Of a DNA stretch of 64,000 nucleotides, positions 11,905-22,881 are shown one piece after another. Position numbers and translations under genes: made by a program. The DNA is from Dillenia suffruticosa. Its lineage: Eukaryota; Streptophyta; Magnoliopsida; Dilleniales; Dilleniaceae. The notes under the pieces are model-generated. The model was not told the origin of the DNA. It saw only the letters and a program-made list of their open reading frames with translations, and searched no databases. Position 1 is the stretch's first letter. Each line of letters starts with the position of its first letter. Location: positions 18,440,039-18,504,038 of the forward strand of contig JAVTVX010000019.1 of assembly GCA_033439265.1 (NCBI GenBank), given 5' to 3'.

Positions 11905-13175
11905 CAAGACTGAGATTACAGAGAAAGTGGCATATTGCTTGTTTAAATCATTTTCGGCAATATAATCTCTGGGGCTTGTGGTAGACTATTTTGAGCAGAT
12001 CATCTTTCTGGGATTTTTAGATATAGGACTCTTTCTAGTTGTTTTTTTATCTCATCAATTTCTGCACTGCATGCCTTTGCTACCCTTCCTGCGCCGTCAT
12101 GTCCTTTTTAGAGAATTAGACTTTTCACAAATTTCGAGCTTATATGGATAATAGGATCAGGGTTTCCTTCAACTGCCATGTTCATGGATTTTCTGGCATA
12201 GGACGTGTTCTTGTGGAAGATTTCTGTAAATAGCCTGGAAACAGATTGTGCTTGAAGTGACGTTGTAGTTGCCTGGAAGGGTTCACTAAGGCTACATGAG
12301 GCAGCATGCTACTTTTGTCTCTTGTACATAAGGTGTGCTTATAAGTAACTGCAAATCTTGTATTTCTGGACAGACATAATGTTGAATGTGATATATGACT
12401 TCCTTTTTGTTGTACCATGAGACTTGTAGTTCCCTTTTACTCGGTGAAAGGTATTGCTTGTGTATTCCTGTAAATTATGGGACGGGACATGAGATAATAC
12501 GACACGATGAAGATATAGAAATTTACATTATTCTAAATTATAAAGTGTTGTATGTTAATATGTTAAAGCATATGGTTGGCACTGATCCGCTCATTTTTAG
12601 AAAGTTGGAAAATATTGTTACTGTGAATTGTGATCAGTGGGATGGGGTCCGACCTTCAAAGTTCCACTAGAAGCTCAGAATTGGTCTTCGGTGGGTCTCT
12701 TGATATACCAATTCTTAAGACTCTTCCCACTTCATGTTCTAGAATATTTGGACGAGCGCAAATTAGGGATACTGAAATATGTTATGCCGTTTCTTTGCAC
12801 AACTTCCTAATGTGGGTTGAGAGAAAAATCTTCTTCCGTGATCTATTCACCTTTTGACTGTCCTCGCAGCAGCTTAGCAGCAAGAAGATTCAGGTGGTAA
12901 TCATCGGCAAGCTGAAAATTTTCCATCAGCGGTTGAATGGCATGGCATGAATAGATCCAAAAGCTGAAGGAGGTTTGCGGCATTTTGAGATTTTTAGGTT
13001 TATTGGCAGTGACCAGAGTCTCTTCCTAGGGTCCGGCCTTACTTGCCACATGGATGGCTTCTCATGCTAATGTTTTAATGTATGTGGCCGTCAAGATTTG
13101 ATCAGCTTGGTTTTGTTTGGGTTATATACACTGAGCATTATGGGTGCGATGTCTCGGATCTCCTCCTTTCACAGC
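11905..13175 (+). other. 3' region of the PYL gene and unassigned DNA
   Basis: The first 250-500 bases are likely 3' UTR. From about 12400 on I find several short ORFs but no conserved domain, and no repeat partner elsewhere in the window. Confidence 0.4.
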
Positions 13176-13186
13176 ATGGAGTGGTG

Positions 13187-13408
13187 GAGACATCAACATG
13201 GGTTGACTCAATTGGATGTGAGGTTAACTTTCCTTAAATATGACTGAACTTCGACTCTCGCTGGGAGTATTGAGTCCTCATGTGTATGGAGCGTTCCCCG
13301 TTGGGAGACCCACCCTCCGAAAAGGAATCATTTTATTTATCAGTTTGGATTAGTCGGGACAAAATCTCGGATATAGAGCGGTGTCCAAGACATAGTACAA
13401 AAAAAAAA
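13187..13408 (+). mobile_element. Full-length SINE, family A, copy 1
   Basis: This 222-bp insert is flanked by the 11-bp repeat 'atggagtggtg' at 13176-13186 and 13409-13419. The head is tRNA-like: 'gggttgactcaattgg' fits box A and 'aacttcgactctc' fits box B. The body includes 'cgttgggagacccaccctcc' and the 3' end is 'gacatagtac' with an A-run. The same element recurs at 39538-39656 and on the minus strand at 59564-59781. Confidence 0.9.
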
Positions 13409-13625
13409 ATGGAGTGGTGTAGACGATGGCTGTTGTATTTTTCATTTTTGGTGGTTTTGTTGTGCCGTTTGTTTCATCCCTCATGTTTCGTGATCGTGGC
13501 TTTTGCTGTTGTTGGACTTCGTTTTGTAGTTGTGTTAGCGCTCGATAAGGCCCTATGTTTATGTTTTGTTGTTGCCTTTTTTGGGTGTTTAGAATGGTTG
13601 TTTGTCCTTGGTTGTACCGTTTATT

Positions 13626-14146
13626 GAGCAATGTTCCAAAATGACCTTTTTTTTTTAAAAAATTTTAAAAAAAACCTGAGGGGAAAAAAATTTCCCCAAA
13701 TAACCCGTATTTGTCGCGGGTTGAACCCGCGACAAAGCCACGTGTTAGGTGGGGGGATTTCCGCGTCTTGGAAACGCGGAAATGGTCCTTTCCGCGTTTC
13801 CCAAACACGGAAATGGTATTCCGCGTTTTCAAAACGCGGAAACACTATTCCGCGTTTTGCAAAGGCGGAAAGGGCCATTTCCGCGTTTCCAAGATGCGGA
13901 AATGCCTCCCCCAAAAACGCACGCTATTCCCCCAAAAACGCACGTCATTCCCCCCCAACCCCATTCCCTCCCAAAAACGCATGCCATTCCCTCCCAAAAA
14001 TGCACGTCATTCCCCCCTCCAAATTGTTTTAATCTCCCAATTGTTTTACCCCCTAATTATTTTAATCCCCCAATTATTTTAATTCGATTTTTGTAATTAT
14101 ATTTAATTTCGATTTTTGTAATTATATCTAATTTAGACGATCCAAA
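13626..14146 (+). repeat. Left inverted arm of the MULE foldback element
   Basis: The CpG-rich outer 400 bp contrast with the AT-rich flanks. The arm ends at 'tttagacgatccaaa', which reappears inverted at about 14780. Confidence 0.9.
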
Positions 14147-14779
14147 ATTATGTATTATAATAATTAAAAGAAATCAGGCTAGTTTGCCTTTATAATTTTA
14201 TGAAAAATTACAAAATTAAAAAATAATTCTAAGAATTTTTAAAAATTAGAAAATAGTGACAAAAAATTCTCATAATTGAAAAAAATTGTAACATTACAAA
14301 ATATTAGTATTAGTATCTAAAAATTATATGTTAAGATTCATTATATTTTAATATATTATTTTTCATTTTTGATTAATTTAATATAAAAATAATATCATAT
14401 TGCATAAATAATCAATATCAATAGAGTTTTAAAATAGAGAATGGATATATAACGAATTTATTTTGATTTTCAAAATAATTGTAACATAAACTGCTAACCA
14501 TTAGTTATATTAAAATTATTTAAATTATAAATAAATATATAAAATAATTAAAATTACAGAAAAAAATAAATATTAGAATTTTTAGAGAAGTCAACTAATA
14601 ATAATTTATTATTTTGTCATCTATCTATATATATATATTTTTGCATGCTATCCCTTATAACACTCGTAATGGTGGTTTGATAAATTAAAATAATTAAATG
14701 TATATCCACCAGACCCGTCCGCGAATCAATTTTATATAGATAAAATATAATCTACTGAGTTTAAAATAATTTCAACTCG

Positions 14780-15306
14780 TTTGGATCGTCTAAATTAGAT
14801 ATAATTACAAAAATCGAAATTAAATATAATTATAAAAATCGAATTAAAATAATTGGGGGATTAAAATAATTAGGGGGTAAAATAATTGGGAGATTAAAAC
14901 AATTTGGAGGGGGAATGGCGTGCGTTTTTGGGAGGGAATGGGGTTGGGGGGGAAATGGTGTGCGTTTTTGGGGGAATGGCGTGCGTTTTTGGGGGAAGGC
15001 ATTTCCGCGTCTTGGAAACGTGGAAATGACCCTTTCCGCGTTTGCAAAACGCGGAATAGTGTTTCCGCGTTTTGAAAACGCGGAATACCATTTCCGTGTT
15101 TGGGAAACGCGGAAAGGACCATTTCCGCGTTTCCAAGACGCGGAAACCCCCCCACCCAACACGTGGCTTTGTCGTGGGTTCAACCCGCGACAAATACGAT
15201 CGCGGGTTCAACCCGCGACAAATACGGGTTATTTGGAGAAATTTTTTTCCCCTCAGATTAAAAAATTTTTTTTTTTAAAAAAAAAGGTCATTTTGGTACA
15301 TTGCTC
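14780..15306 (-). repeat. Right inverted arm of the MULE foldback element
   Basis: Inverse copy of the left arm. It differs by an extra copy of the 'gcgggttcaacccgcgac' palindrome near 15200 and by scattered substitutions. Confidence 0.9.
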
Positions 15307-15578
15307 CCGTTTATTGGCCTACTTGTATTTAGGGTTATGCCCTCTTAAGTAAGGACCCTAGAAATACATTTTTAAATGGTCTCCGATCAATCATGCTATA
15401 TACAGGTAATATGCTTGCACATGCCTGAACCTCCCTGTCCCCTGATAAGTTCCCTCTGCCTCTTACGGTCTCTGACCCTTTGGGCTGACAATAAAGGATC
15501 AAAATAAGGGAAGAAAAAGGAAATAGTAATAGGAACACTCCCACCTACAAACATAAAGAAAATCAAGTATAGAAACAA

Positions 15579-16440
15579 TTAATCCGATCTACCCCAAACA
15601 ATCCAAGTATTATCTCGTGTACCTTTAATCCCAAGTCTTCTCTCCAAACAGGGTAAATTTCTGAACTTAGTGTTAAAAAGTGAAACTAATTTTGCACAAG
15701 CTTGAAGAACTCTGGCAATTCTGAAGCTCTCGACTTTCAATGACAAAAAGTGCATCTCCTTATATAATTGTATGGCGTCTGCGTGTTTCTCATTCCTCAA
15801 ATTCATCAATATTGCTTTTCATTTCACAACAAAGCTTCTCTAGTTAGCCTAGAGAGGAACACTTCGTTCGCACTATTTATGCCCCAACACCTCTCATAGA
15901 AATTCATTAGAGCACATTGGATACTCACGTTAGACTCAAATCCCCTTTTGATTGAGCATGCATGATCAATTCCTAGCCATTTATCCATCGATTTCGTGCA
16001 TATTTTCAACACCATACTGAGAACATCAATCTCAATCTCAAACCCGTTATTATGCAAATCTTTGAATTCTTTAAGGATTTCACGTGAATTCCCAACTACT
16101 CGTTTTACTTCTTCTAGAAAAACATTCCTAAAAGTATAAATTTGCGCAGAATGCAAGCTGACCTGTAATCACCAAATTCCAAATAAGAGCTAATCAAATT
16201 TTGTAACACTGCATCCGAATTCCACTCTTTACCCGTTTTTGTGATCTGGGTATGCAACTGTTTCACAGAATCAAAGATTTGAGCTTAGGAAATGTGAGAG
16301 AAAACATCAAAGTCAGAGAAAAACCCATTTGAAGAAAATGGACTAGGAGGAGAATTCACAGAGATTTTGGTGGTTGGGTAATGAATTGGTTTTTTGCAAG
16401 AAAGAAATGATGGGTGTAGGTTTTACGCAATTTTCTCCAT
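15579..16440 (-). pseudogene. Broken N-terminal fragment of a mitochondrial-type PPR gene (At4g01030-like)
   Basis: Read on the minus strand from ATG at 16440 (MEKIA, then a stop two bases into the targeting region). Recognisable PPR segments follow: VKQLHTQITKTGK, NLISSYLEFGDYRSA, then after a gap VLKICTKSMDKWLGIDHACS, IKRGFESNVSIQCALMNFYE, and MNLRNEKHADAIQLYKEM with VLQACAKLVSLFN. This order matches plant PLS/E-type PPR proteins that edit or process organelle RNA. Stops near 16440 and 16290, frameshifts near 15820 and 15650, and loss of everything after about the fourth repeat show decay. Beyond 15580 I see no further PPR motifs. The MULE at 13626-15306 is its 3' neighbour, but no link is shown. 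Confidence 0.82.
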
Positions 16441-17276
16441 GGAGAGGAATTTGGACAGTTTTTTGCCGTTGGGCTATGTAACTGTAGACCTTCAACATCA
16501 GTTGTACGTGTTTGGGACCGGGAAAAATGAAAGAACGTTAACTTTTTTTTTTTTTTTTTAATTTTTATAAAGAGATACAATCAAATATAATTAAATCAAT
16601 AAAAGAAAAATAAAAGTGAAAAGATTTTATCATTTGAAATATCTGTTAACTTTCTTGACTTTACGAGGATAAGGCTCGTTTGAATCACGTAAGATTTTAA
16701 AAAAGTAAAATTTATCTGATACCTATTTTTATTATATATAATATTATAATCTAATATCATTGTTAAAAAATATCATGAATCGATCAGACATTATCACTGT
16801 ATTTCCTCGATAACAATCATGGGCCATGCAAAAAAGTTATATTGATTTTCTAGTTCTACTAGAAAAGTTTGTTCATTCTTAGTTTTTTCTAAAAGTATTT
16901 TCCTGTTAAATTCAGGGGCCGCAGCAGAAAAATGAGTCAAAATTTCAATTTTTCCGCACAACTTTGTCCGGTAGTAAATCGTGCAGCGGCAGACTACGAA
17001 AACTAATAGTGACGTTTTCCCCTTTTTAAAATATTTTTCTTCCTCTAAAATATTTTTACGTATTAAATTAATTAATATTTATATATTTAATAAGTTATTT
17101 ATTTATTTAATCATAATTTTTATTTTTTATATTATTTATCTTATATTTAATAATTATTTATTTGATTATTTTTTATTTTTATTATAAAATATAATTATTT
17201 TATTATTTTTTAAAAATAATTAGCCCTGATTTCCATAATTAGCCCTGCTCTTTTGGTCTTCATTCGGGTTTAGCTT
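16441..17276. other. AT-rich intergenic DNA with one copy of dispersed repeat family E
   Basis: No gene seen. A pure T/A-rich block at about 17020-17225 resembles, in inverse orientation, the repeat at 35628-36052 (shared 'ataataaaaataaaaa' and 'ttaattaattta'-type motifs). Confidence 0.45.
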
Positions 17277-17465
17277 TGTTTTTTTTTTTTTATAGTCTAA
17301 TATCCAAAATTTTATCTCGATTACTTTAAATCGACTGTTACATGATTCATTTTATGGAGACGAATCTTTCAATATTATTTTTTTTGTATCTAGAGAGAAT
17401 CAAACTTCCGATCTGATTAAAAAATAAAGATACCTATTTTATTTATACCGATAAGTATCGATTGA
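17277..17465 (-). mobile_element. SINE-like element, family B
   Basis: On the minus strand there is a box-B-like 'ggaagtttgattctc', then 'aatattgaaagattcgtctc', 'ataaaatgaatc', 'gtcgatttaaagtaatcgag', 'ataaaattttggatatt' and an A-run. The 8-bp repeat 'tttagctt' flanks it (17269-17276 and 17466-17473). Similar tails occur at 7365-7520 (minus), 25668-25840 (plus) and 37307-37437 (plus). Confidence 0.6.
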
Positions 17466-17479
17466 TTTAGCTTATTAGA

Positions 17480-18930
17480 TAAATTATATTTTTGACATTC
17501 GATTACTTTGGAGTTATATTTTAATATAGTCTCAATAAAAAAGCGAAAACAAATGTCTAGATGAAGAAGAAAATAATATTATATGTATAGAATGATTTCT
17601 AAATTAAATAAATCAAATGTCTATGTAAAAATTCAGATAAATATATTTTAAGTGATTCTTCTTATTAAAAAAGGAAAAAATATATATTTATTTTTACTTT
17701 TTCTATTTTTTTCATTTTTCCCTCTCTCTTAATGCACTTTTCTCTCTTTAATTCACATTTATTTTGGGATGTCTTTCTCCTTGTGCCGAAGAAGTCCATT
17801 TTTCTTTTTGAAGATTTTGAAATTTTGAAAAAGTTTGGAAATAGTTTACCTTTTCTCATTTTTTTTTTGGGATATGCGATTTCTTATTGGGTCTGTATTC
17901 ATTTGTTTTTTAAATTATAAGATTTTTTTTGTAAGTATTTTAATTGGAAACGTATCGTTTCCATGTCGTGTCTACACGACTTCTTTGGCACAGAGAAAAC
18001 GGGGCAACATTGATGATATGATACCAAGAGAGATTCTCTATATCTCTCTTATTTGTTTCCTAGTATTATTAATAAATTAATTCCCTTTAATTATTAGCTT
18101 CTTGCCTTCCCAAAATCGAATATTTGAATTTCCCTGGACGCATATATTTTTTGTGATCTCTATCTAACAAAAAAAAAAAAAAGTGTGATTGCTAATATGA
18201 TCAATCCGGTGTGAGATTTTGCTCTGACATCCAAGGCATATATTACAAAATTATAAATATTCCTAATCATGCAGATGAACTAGTCAAAAAATGAATTCTT
18301 ACTAACCTAATAAAAAATTCATAATAAAAAACTCGTAGCCAAAAAAAAAACAAAAAATTGAATTCTTATCGACAAAAAAATTGATATAGCCCCAAAAAAA
18401 TGGGAAAAAAAAATATCGAGAAAATGATGAAGATGAGTAAATTACTTTCAAACTCTTTAAAATTTCAAAATCTTTAAAACAAAAAATTGATTTCTTTGGT
18501 AGTGAGGAGAAAAGGATTCAAGAACAGATGCGAATCGGGGAAAAAAAGAAAATTAATATAAATAATTAGAAAAAGAAAAACCGTGGATTCGAAATTTAGA
18601 AAAGTAAAAATTACATAATAAAAGAATTAGTTAAATATACCTACGTGAATTGTAAAGTATGCATCTAGTCCATTTAATTCAAAAAAACTTTTTAATCTAT
18701 GTAGTATTACTAAAATATAATACGGTTTCTCGATTTGTGTTAGTCTTTATATCCGGCGGCAAACCCTAAAATTGAATAAAGGGAATAAAAAATGGAGTCC
18801 AAAATGAGTAGAAAGATTGTTTACAAATAGATCCCACATCAGCTTGGCTAGAATTTCGCAGAGATGAAAAATGGATTAGGTTAAAATATTGAGGACTTTA
18901 AGATGATATACTTCTTAATATTATAGATAT
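17480..18930. other. AT-rich intergenic DNA
   Basis: Long A and T runs and short ORFs without known features. I see no gene or clear repeat partner. Confidence 0.5.
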
Positions 18931-19101
18931 CATCGGTAGTCAGCTCGTTTAGTGGGAAAAATATTTTGAATTTTTGAGATCGGAAAGAACTAAATTTAGA
19001 AAACTCTTACTGAAGAGGGTTCGACAATAGCTCGAAATGAATTAATCAAAATATGATTCTGAATACCGGTTGGTCCAAGTATGAAAAAAAAAAATGAAAA
19101 T
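18931..19101 (+). mobile_element. SINE, family C, with a 17-bp target-site duplication
   Basis: The insert is flanked by 'cttaatattatagatat' (18914-18930) and 'cttaatatcatagatat' (19102-19118), one mismatch apart. It has a box-A-like 'tagtcagctcgtttagtggg', a box-B-like 'gagggttcgacaa', and an A-run before the right duplication. Confidence 0.72.
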
Positions 19102-19118
19102 CTTAATATCATAGATAT

Positions 19119-19829
19119 ATTATTTTTGACAAACACATAAGACATCAAATTTTCTTATCATGGTTGTTGCCGCAGTTTTTTCGTAGCTGGTAATGAGAAT
19201 GAAGCATAAGTTTCTACACCAAGTAAGGATTTTTCAGTTAGATAATGAGTCGAGGGATGTCCTGATTCAACACCATGACTTGCTGCTACTAACAGCTGTT
19301 GATGAAAAGAAAAGAAAAGAATGTCTTTTGCTGGAATCAGTTTCTTTCTCCCCTCCTCTCCTCTCCACGAAGAATGTCTTTTGAACTGGTTTAATGTCTT
19401 ATTTGTGTATCACTCCAATATTATTAATATCCCCGAAAAATAATGTTATTTCTCAAAAGGTCTCATACCATTGAACATTAGCAGTAACACCTTCTCATTT
19501 GGAAAAGTCTAGAATATTCAATGAAAGGTTAGTTTATGCCAACTAAGTGCACAAGGAATCAGTATCACCTGTTGATCAGACCATATCTTCGTTGAATGAA
19601 GGTGGGCTGCCAGTACACCAAGCTGTGAGAATCACTTTAAAGTTTCCCTGATGGGCACTTTTGCTATGTCAAACCTTTTTTATTATTATTATTATTTTTA
19701 CTCGAAGGAAAACCTCAATATGAATGTGATGCAACTAAAACATATAAAATTACAATATGTAAACGAGGGTGCTACTTTTATTAAAAAAAAGAAAAGAAAA
19801 GAAAAAACCGATCTAAGAATAATTTAGGT
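19119..19829. other. Unassigned intergenic DNA
   Basis: A stretch at about 19190-19390 has less biased composition and a 63-codon ORF. I recognise no family in it. Confidence 0.35.
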
Positions 19830-20385
19830 GTGGACAGTGATAAGTATTCGGTCAAATTGTAATCAAAATTATAAAAATTAAAATAACAAATTTAATTCGA
19901 TTACATAATTTTCATAACCTAACCTAATATACCAAAAACTAAAATTGAGGTTTATCGAAACAGAAGTTAATTTGGTTCAATTATCTAAATTGTCCGGATT
20001 ATTAAAATTTTTATAAAACATTTAAGTAATGATATCTTAAAATTTTCGAAATTCAAATTTTAAACAAAATAATAAAATACAAACTTTTTAAACTAAATCT
20101 AACAATCTACTAATGGTTCATAAAATCATTCAGTAAAATAGAATTTAAAGTATTTTCTTCTTACTTTTAGTTATAATATTATATCATCTAGTTATGATAT
20201 TTTTTCTTTTAATTTTTAGTTATAATTTATATTAATATTTACATGAATAAAAGTTAAAAATATACATATTTTTAATTATTTTGATTAAAATAAAAATTAT
20301 TAAAATTGATAATCGTGCAAATAATCAAATTAAAATTCTATTTTATCAAAAATCAAAGTTGAAAATTGAATAAATCGTTCCCAAT
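19830..20385 (-). repeat. Dispersed AT-rich repeat family F, copy 1
   Basis: The left edge 'gataagtattcggt' and following 'ttgtaatcaaaattat' are the reverse complement of the right edge of the copy at 22882-23495, and 'ataacctaaccta' matches its 'taaggttaggtta'. No coding capacity. Likely a non-autonomous element. Confidence 0.6.
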
Positions 20386-20936
20386 ATAAAAAATGATTGA
20401 AGAATATTTTTTTTGAATCGAACAGTGCTCACTCTGCGACCACACTTCGTCAGCAAATCTCCCCCGTTGACATATACCGACATAGGTCCAATCAATGCGA
20501 GCGTTCGTCTGAAGACATCCAGAACAAAGAACCCGCTGATGTAAAATGGCCACCTCTAGCAAAGGTATCTTTTATACGGTGAAAACCCACATGAAAATGA
20601 AAATTGTCCCGGCATCGATTGGCATCAAATGGAACTATTATCGGCGTGGGGTGGTGACATGCACTAATGAGAGGACTCCGTCCACCTCCGCTTATCTAAA
20701 CCCAGAAATTTTATAATACTAATAATAACAATAGTAAGCTAAATTTGTTTGCATGAATTGGCTTACCGGCGGAACTAAACGAGTGTGCCTGATGAGGCAA
20801 GATAAATATTGATTTTCTTTCAAGAGGAGTGAAATTTTTTAAAAATTTGAAGACTTCACAGTTTGGCTTGTTTCAGCCTTTACCTACCACGACTGTCGTC
20901 CACACTCCTTCCAATAGACTTGGTTTCTTCAAAAAC

Positions 20937-21065
20937 AAGGCACTGTTTCTTCCATCTCCCTCAAGAGGGCTTCTCATCTACTTCCACCCAATCATGTGCT
21001 ATGTCAGCGGTGCATGATGCTGGCAAAGAGAGAAGCCTTTGAGGGAGATGAACAAACAATGCCTT
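20937..21065 (-). ncRNA. MIR477: MIR477-like microRNA precursor hairpin
   Basis: The arms 20937-20978 and 21029-21065 are inverted copies with small bulges. On the minus strand the 5' arm carries 'atctccctcaaaggcttct', close to the plant miR477 consensus, which shares the TCCCTCAAAGGCTTC core. The 3' arm carries 'gaagccctcttgagggaga'. The loop is about 50 bases. The plus strand also folds, with 'atctccctcaagagggcttc' on its 5' arm. I chose the minus strand because its core fits the consensus without the extra bases. The family silences targets that differ between species. No protein ORF overlaps it convincingly. Confidence 0.72.
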
Positions 21066-21146
21066 GAATATACAACTTGTTCCTGCTTGACTCATTTCAG
21101 ATGCTGGTTTGTGTCCTTTTATAGCCGCAAATAGTCAACGGCGAGG

Positions 21147-21147
<1 letters not shown>

Positions 21148-21182
<35 letters not shown>
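21148..21182 (+). repeat. (GA)n microsatellite
   Basis: About 17 GA units lie about 80 bases from the MIR477-like hairpin, upstream of it if the minus strand is transcribed. GA tracts like this also sit at the 5' ends of the gamma-tubulin and SPA genes here. Confidence 0.9.
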
Positions 21183-21185
<3 letters not shown>

Positions 21186-21189
21186 GATG

Positions 21190-22465
21190 GGGATCGCCAT
21201 ATCTTTTCACAAATTGTTGAGTGGAAACAACAGATACATTTGATTCCAGCATGGGGTCTGACAAAACCCCAAGTGGATGAAAAGTATTGGCTCTTAAAAT
21301 GCTTTTGCAAGTCCGGTCCATCTATACACAGAATAAAGCCATGTGAAGGCATATCAACCATATATCCCCTTTTTTCCATAATAAAAGTTCCTGCAAAAGA
21401 ACAATTCCTAGGAACCTTTACACGGTTCCTAATCTTCATGGTTTGATAGGGTAACAAATCAAGTTGAACATATTGATCTAATCCAGATCACCAAACTTGT
21501 AGCACAATACTCTAACCCTTATTTCGGTCCTTTTTTCCTGCCATCTCTTAAAAGAAAAAGACATGAAAAATTGTTTCTATAGCTAACTTAATAAGGCAAA
21601 TCATGGAGAAAATTGTACAACAATGTCACCCAATTCAGCATGTGTGCTCTATGCCACTTGATGACAGAGACATACATCTAGGAGGAGCCAAAATGGTAAG
21701 GAGCTATACTGTTTCAAAATGCCCCCAGGAGCCAAGCCTCCCCTATGCTGACTTGCACAGTTTCTGTAGTAAGCTGTTTTTGACATGAAAGCTCAAAATA
21801 ATGTAGGCTAAGAGCACTTCAAAATAATTAACTCAAACAAAATAAAGCTATGGAGGTCAAAATTGGAGATATAATAATTATATGAAGATTAACATGAAAG
21901 ATATTTCTGATATGAGTGATAAGATAGTTCTGCCTAACATGATTTATGGGAAGAATCAGTGGAGAAAGCCTAGTTCGAAATCATTAGTGGCTCAGTACAT
22001 GCTTCTTGCAAGGTACATTAGGGAACCCTATAAGATTTTGTCAAAGGAAAAAAAGTATCAGTTCCAAATCATGTGCTCAACCACTGGCCAGTCTCATCTG
22101 CTCACCTGCACACAAAATTACAGACCACTGTTTCAATTCCCTTCTCTACCGCAAGCCCTTCAAAAATTTCAAATTGAAACAATGTAATGCAAACCCACAA
22201 CTTAATACAAAATAACCTAAGAAATATCAAAAATAATTGCAAAATATGCAAGCCAAAAAAAAAACACCTAAAATTGAAGCTGCCTAGGTCAATCTGGCTC
22301 CAAGAAAAATCAAAATAAACCAAATCTTTAACACAGTAGTAAAATCATAATCAGAAATTGAGACCCAGAAAAGAAAATTCGCTAAATTCACTTTAATCAT
22401 ACGTTGACAATGTGAATCCTACCATGCACACAATCCATTCGCAGAATAACAAAAACAGAACAGAA
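21190..22465. other. Non-repetitive stretch with no recognised gene
   Basis: Composition is less AT-biased than the surroundings. ORFs of 60-112 codons occur on both strands (for example 21119-21457 minus and 21882-22187 plus), but none shows a motif I know. It could be part of the MIR477 primary transcript or a decayed gene. Confidence 0.35.
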
Positions 22466-22558
22466 CTTTTCTTCATTTGTGCGTGTCACCCCTGGGGAAG
22501 AGGCCATGCTAATCTTCTCTTTGGGCCATACTAATCTACTATCGTTACAATTTTATTG
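22466..22558 (-). pseudogene. U6 snRNA pseudogene with an internal duplication
   Basis: On the minus strand the sequence reads 'ataaaattgtaacgata', then 'gattagtatggccc', then 'agagaagattagcatggcc', a changed middle, and 'gacacgcacaaat'. These are U6 landmarks (U6 has AAAATTGGAACGATACAGAG, AGATTAGCATGGCC and GACACGCACAAAT). The GATTAGCATGGCC block is present twice, the segment after it is altered, and the U6 5' stem is absent. No T-run terminator follows at the expected place. It is therefore a pseudogene, not a working spliceosomal RNA gene. Confidence 0.85.
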
Positions 22559-22881
22559 AATGTCCTTGAAGGAGCAATCTTCGCCTCCTCGTAATATAAA
22601 GTTTGTTTATTTTTTTTATTATATAAGAATTTAAATCTGAGATCATCAGATTAAGAGATGAGAATTTTATACTATTAGGTTATTCTCAGAATAGTTTGCT
22701 TATTTTTTCTTTCTCAAGTAATGGTGCGTGCGCTCTCTCTCTCCTTTTTTTATACTCTCTCTCTCTTTTTTTTTTTTTTTTTGAATGTGTGGTGTGGTAC
22801 AGTATTGAAATGCTAAACGTCGAATCATTATGTTCACTTTTTTCCTCAGATTTTCATATTCATAACTAATCAATATGAATA

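Larger units (their letters stand above)
13626..15306. mobile_element. Mutator-type (MULE) non-autonomous foldback element with ~520-bp inverted arms
   Basis: The element is bounded by the 9-bp direct repeat 'ccgtttatt' at 13617-13625 and 15307-15315, the target-duplication size of the Mutator superfamily. Its ends are inverted: 'gagcaatgttccaaaatgac' at the left, and the reverse complement with one mismatch at the right. The arms (13626-14146 and 14780-15306) are near-identical inverted copies. The centre (14147-14779) is AT-rich with no transposase. Within each arm are a 27-bp palindrome built on 'gtcgcgggtt', about five 25-30 bp hairpins of the form 'ttccgcgt...acgcggaa', and four to five tandem 'cccaaaaacgcacg'-like units. 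Long ORFs across the arms, with RKRGN-like repeats, are translations of these hairpins. Confidence 0.92.

Noticed and set aside
13631..15352. Several 100-145 codon ORFs on both strands with Pro/Arg/Gly repeats
   Set aside because: They are translations of the MULE arm hairpins in all frames and mirror each other between arms; no independent coding signal.
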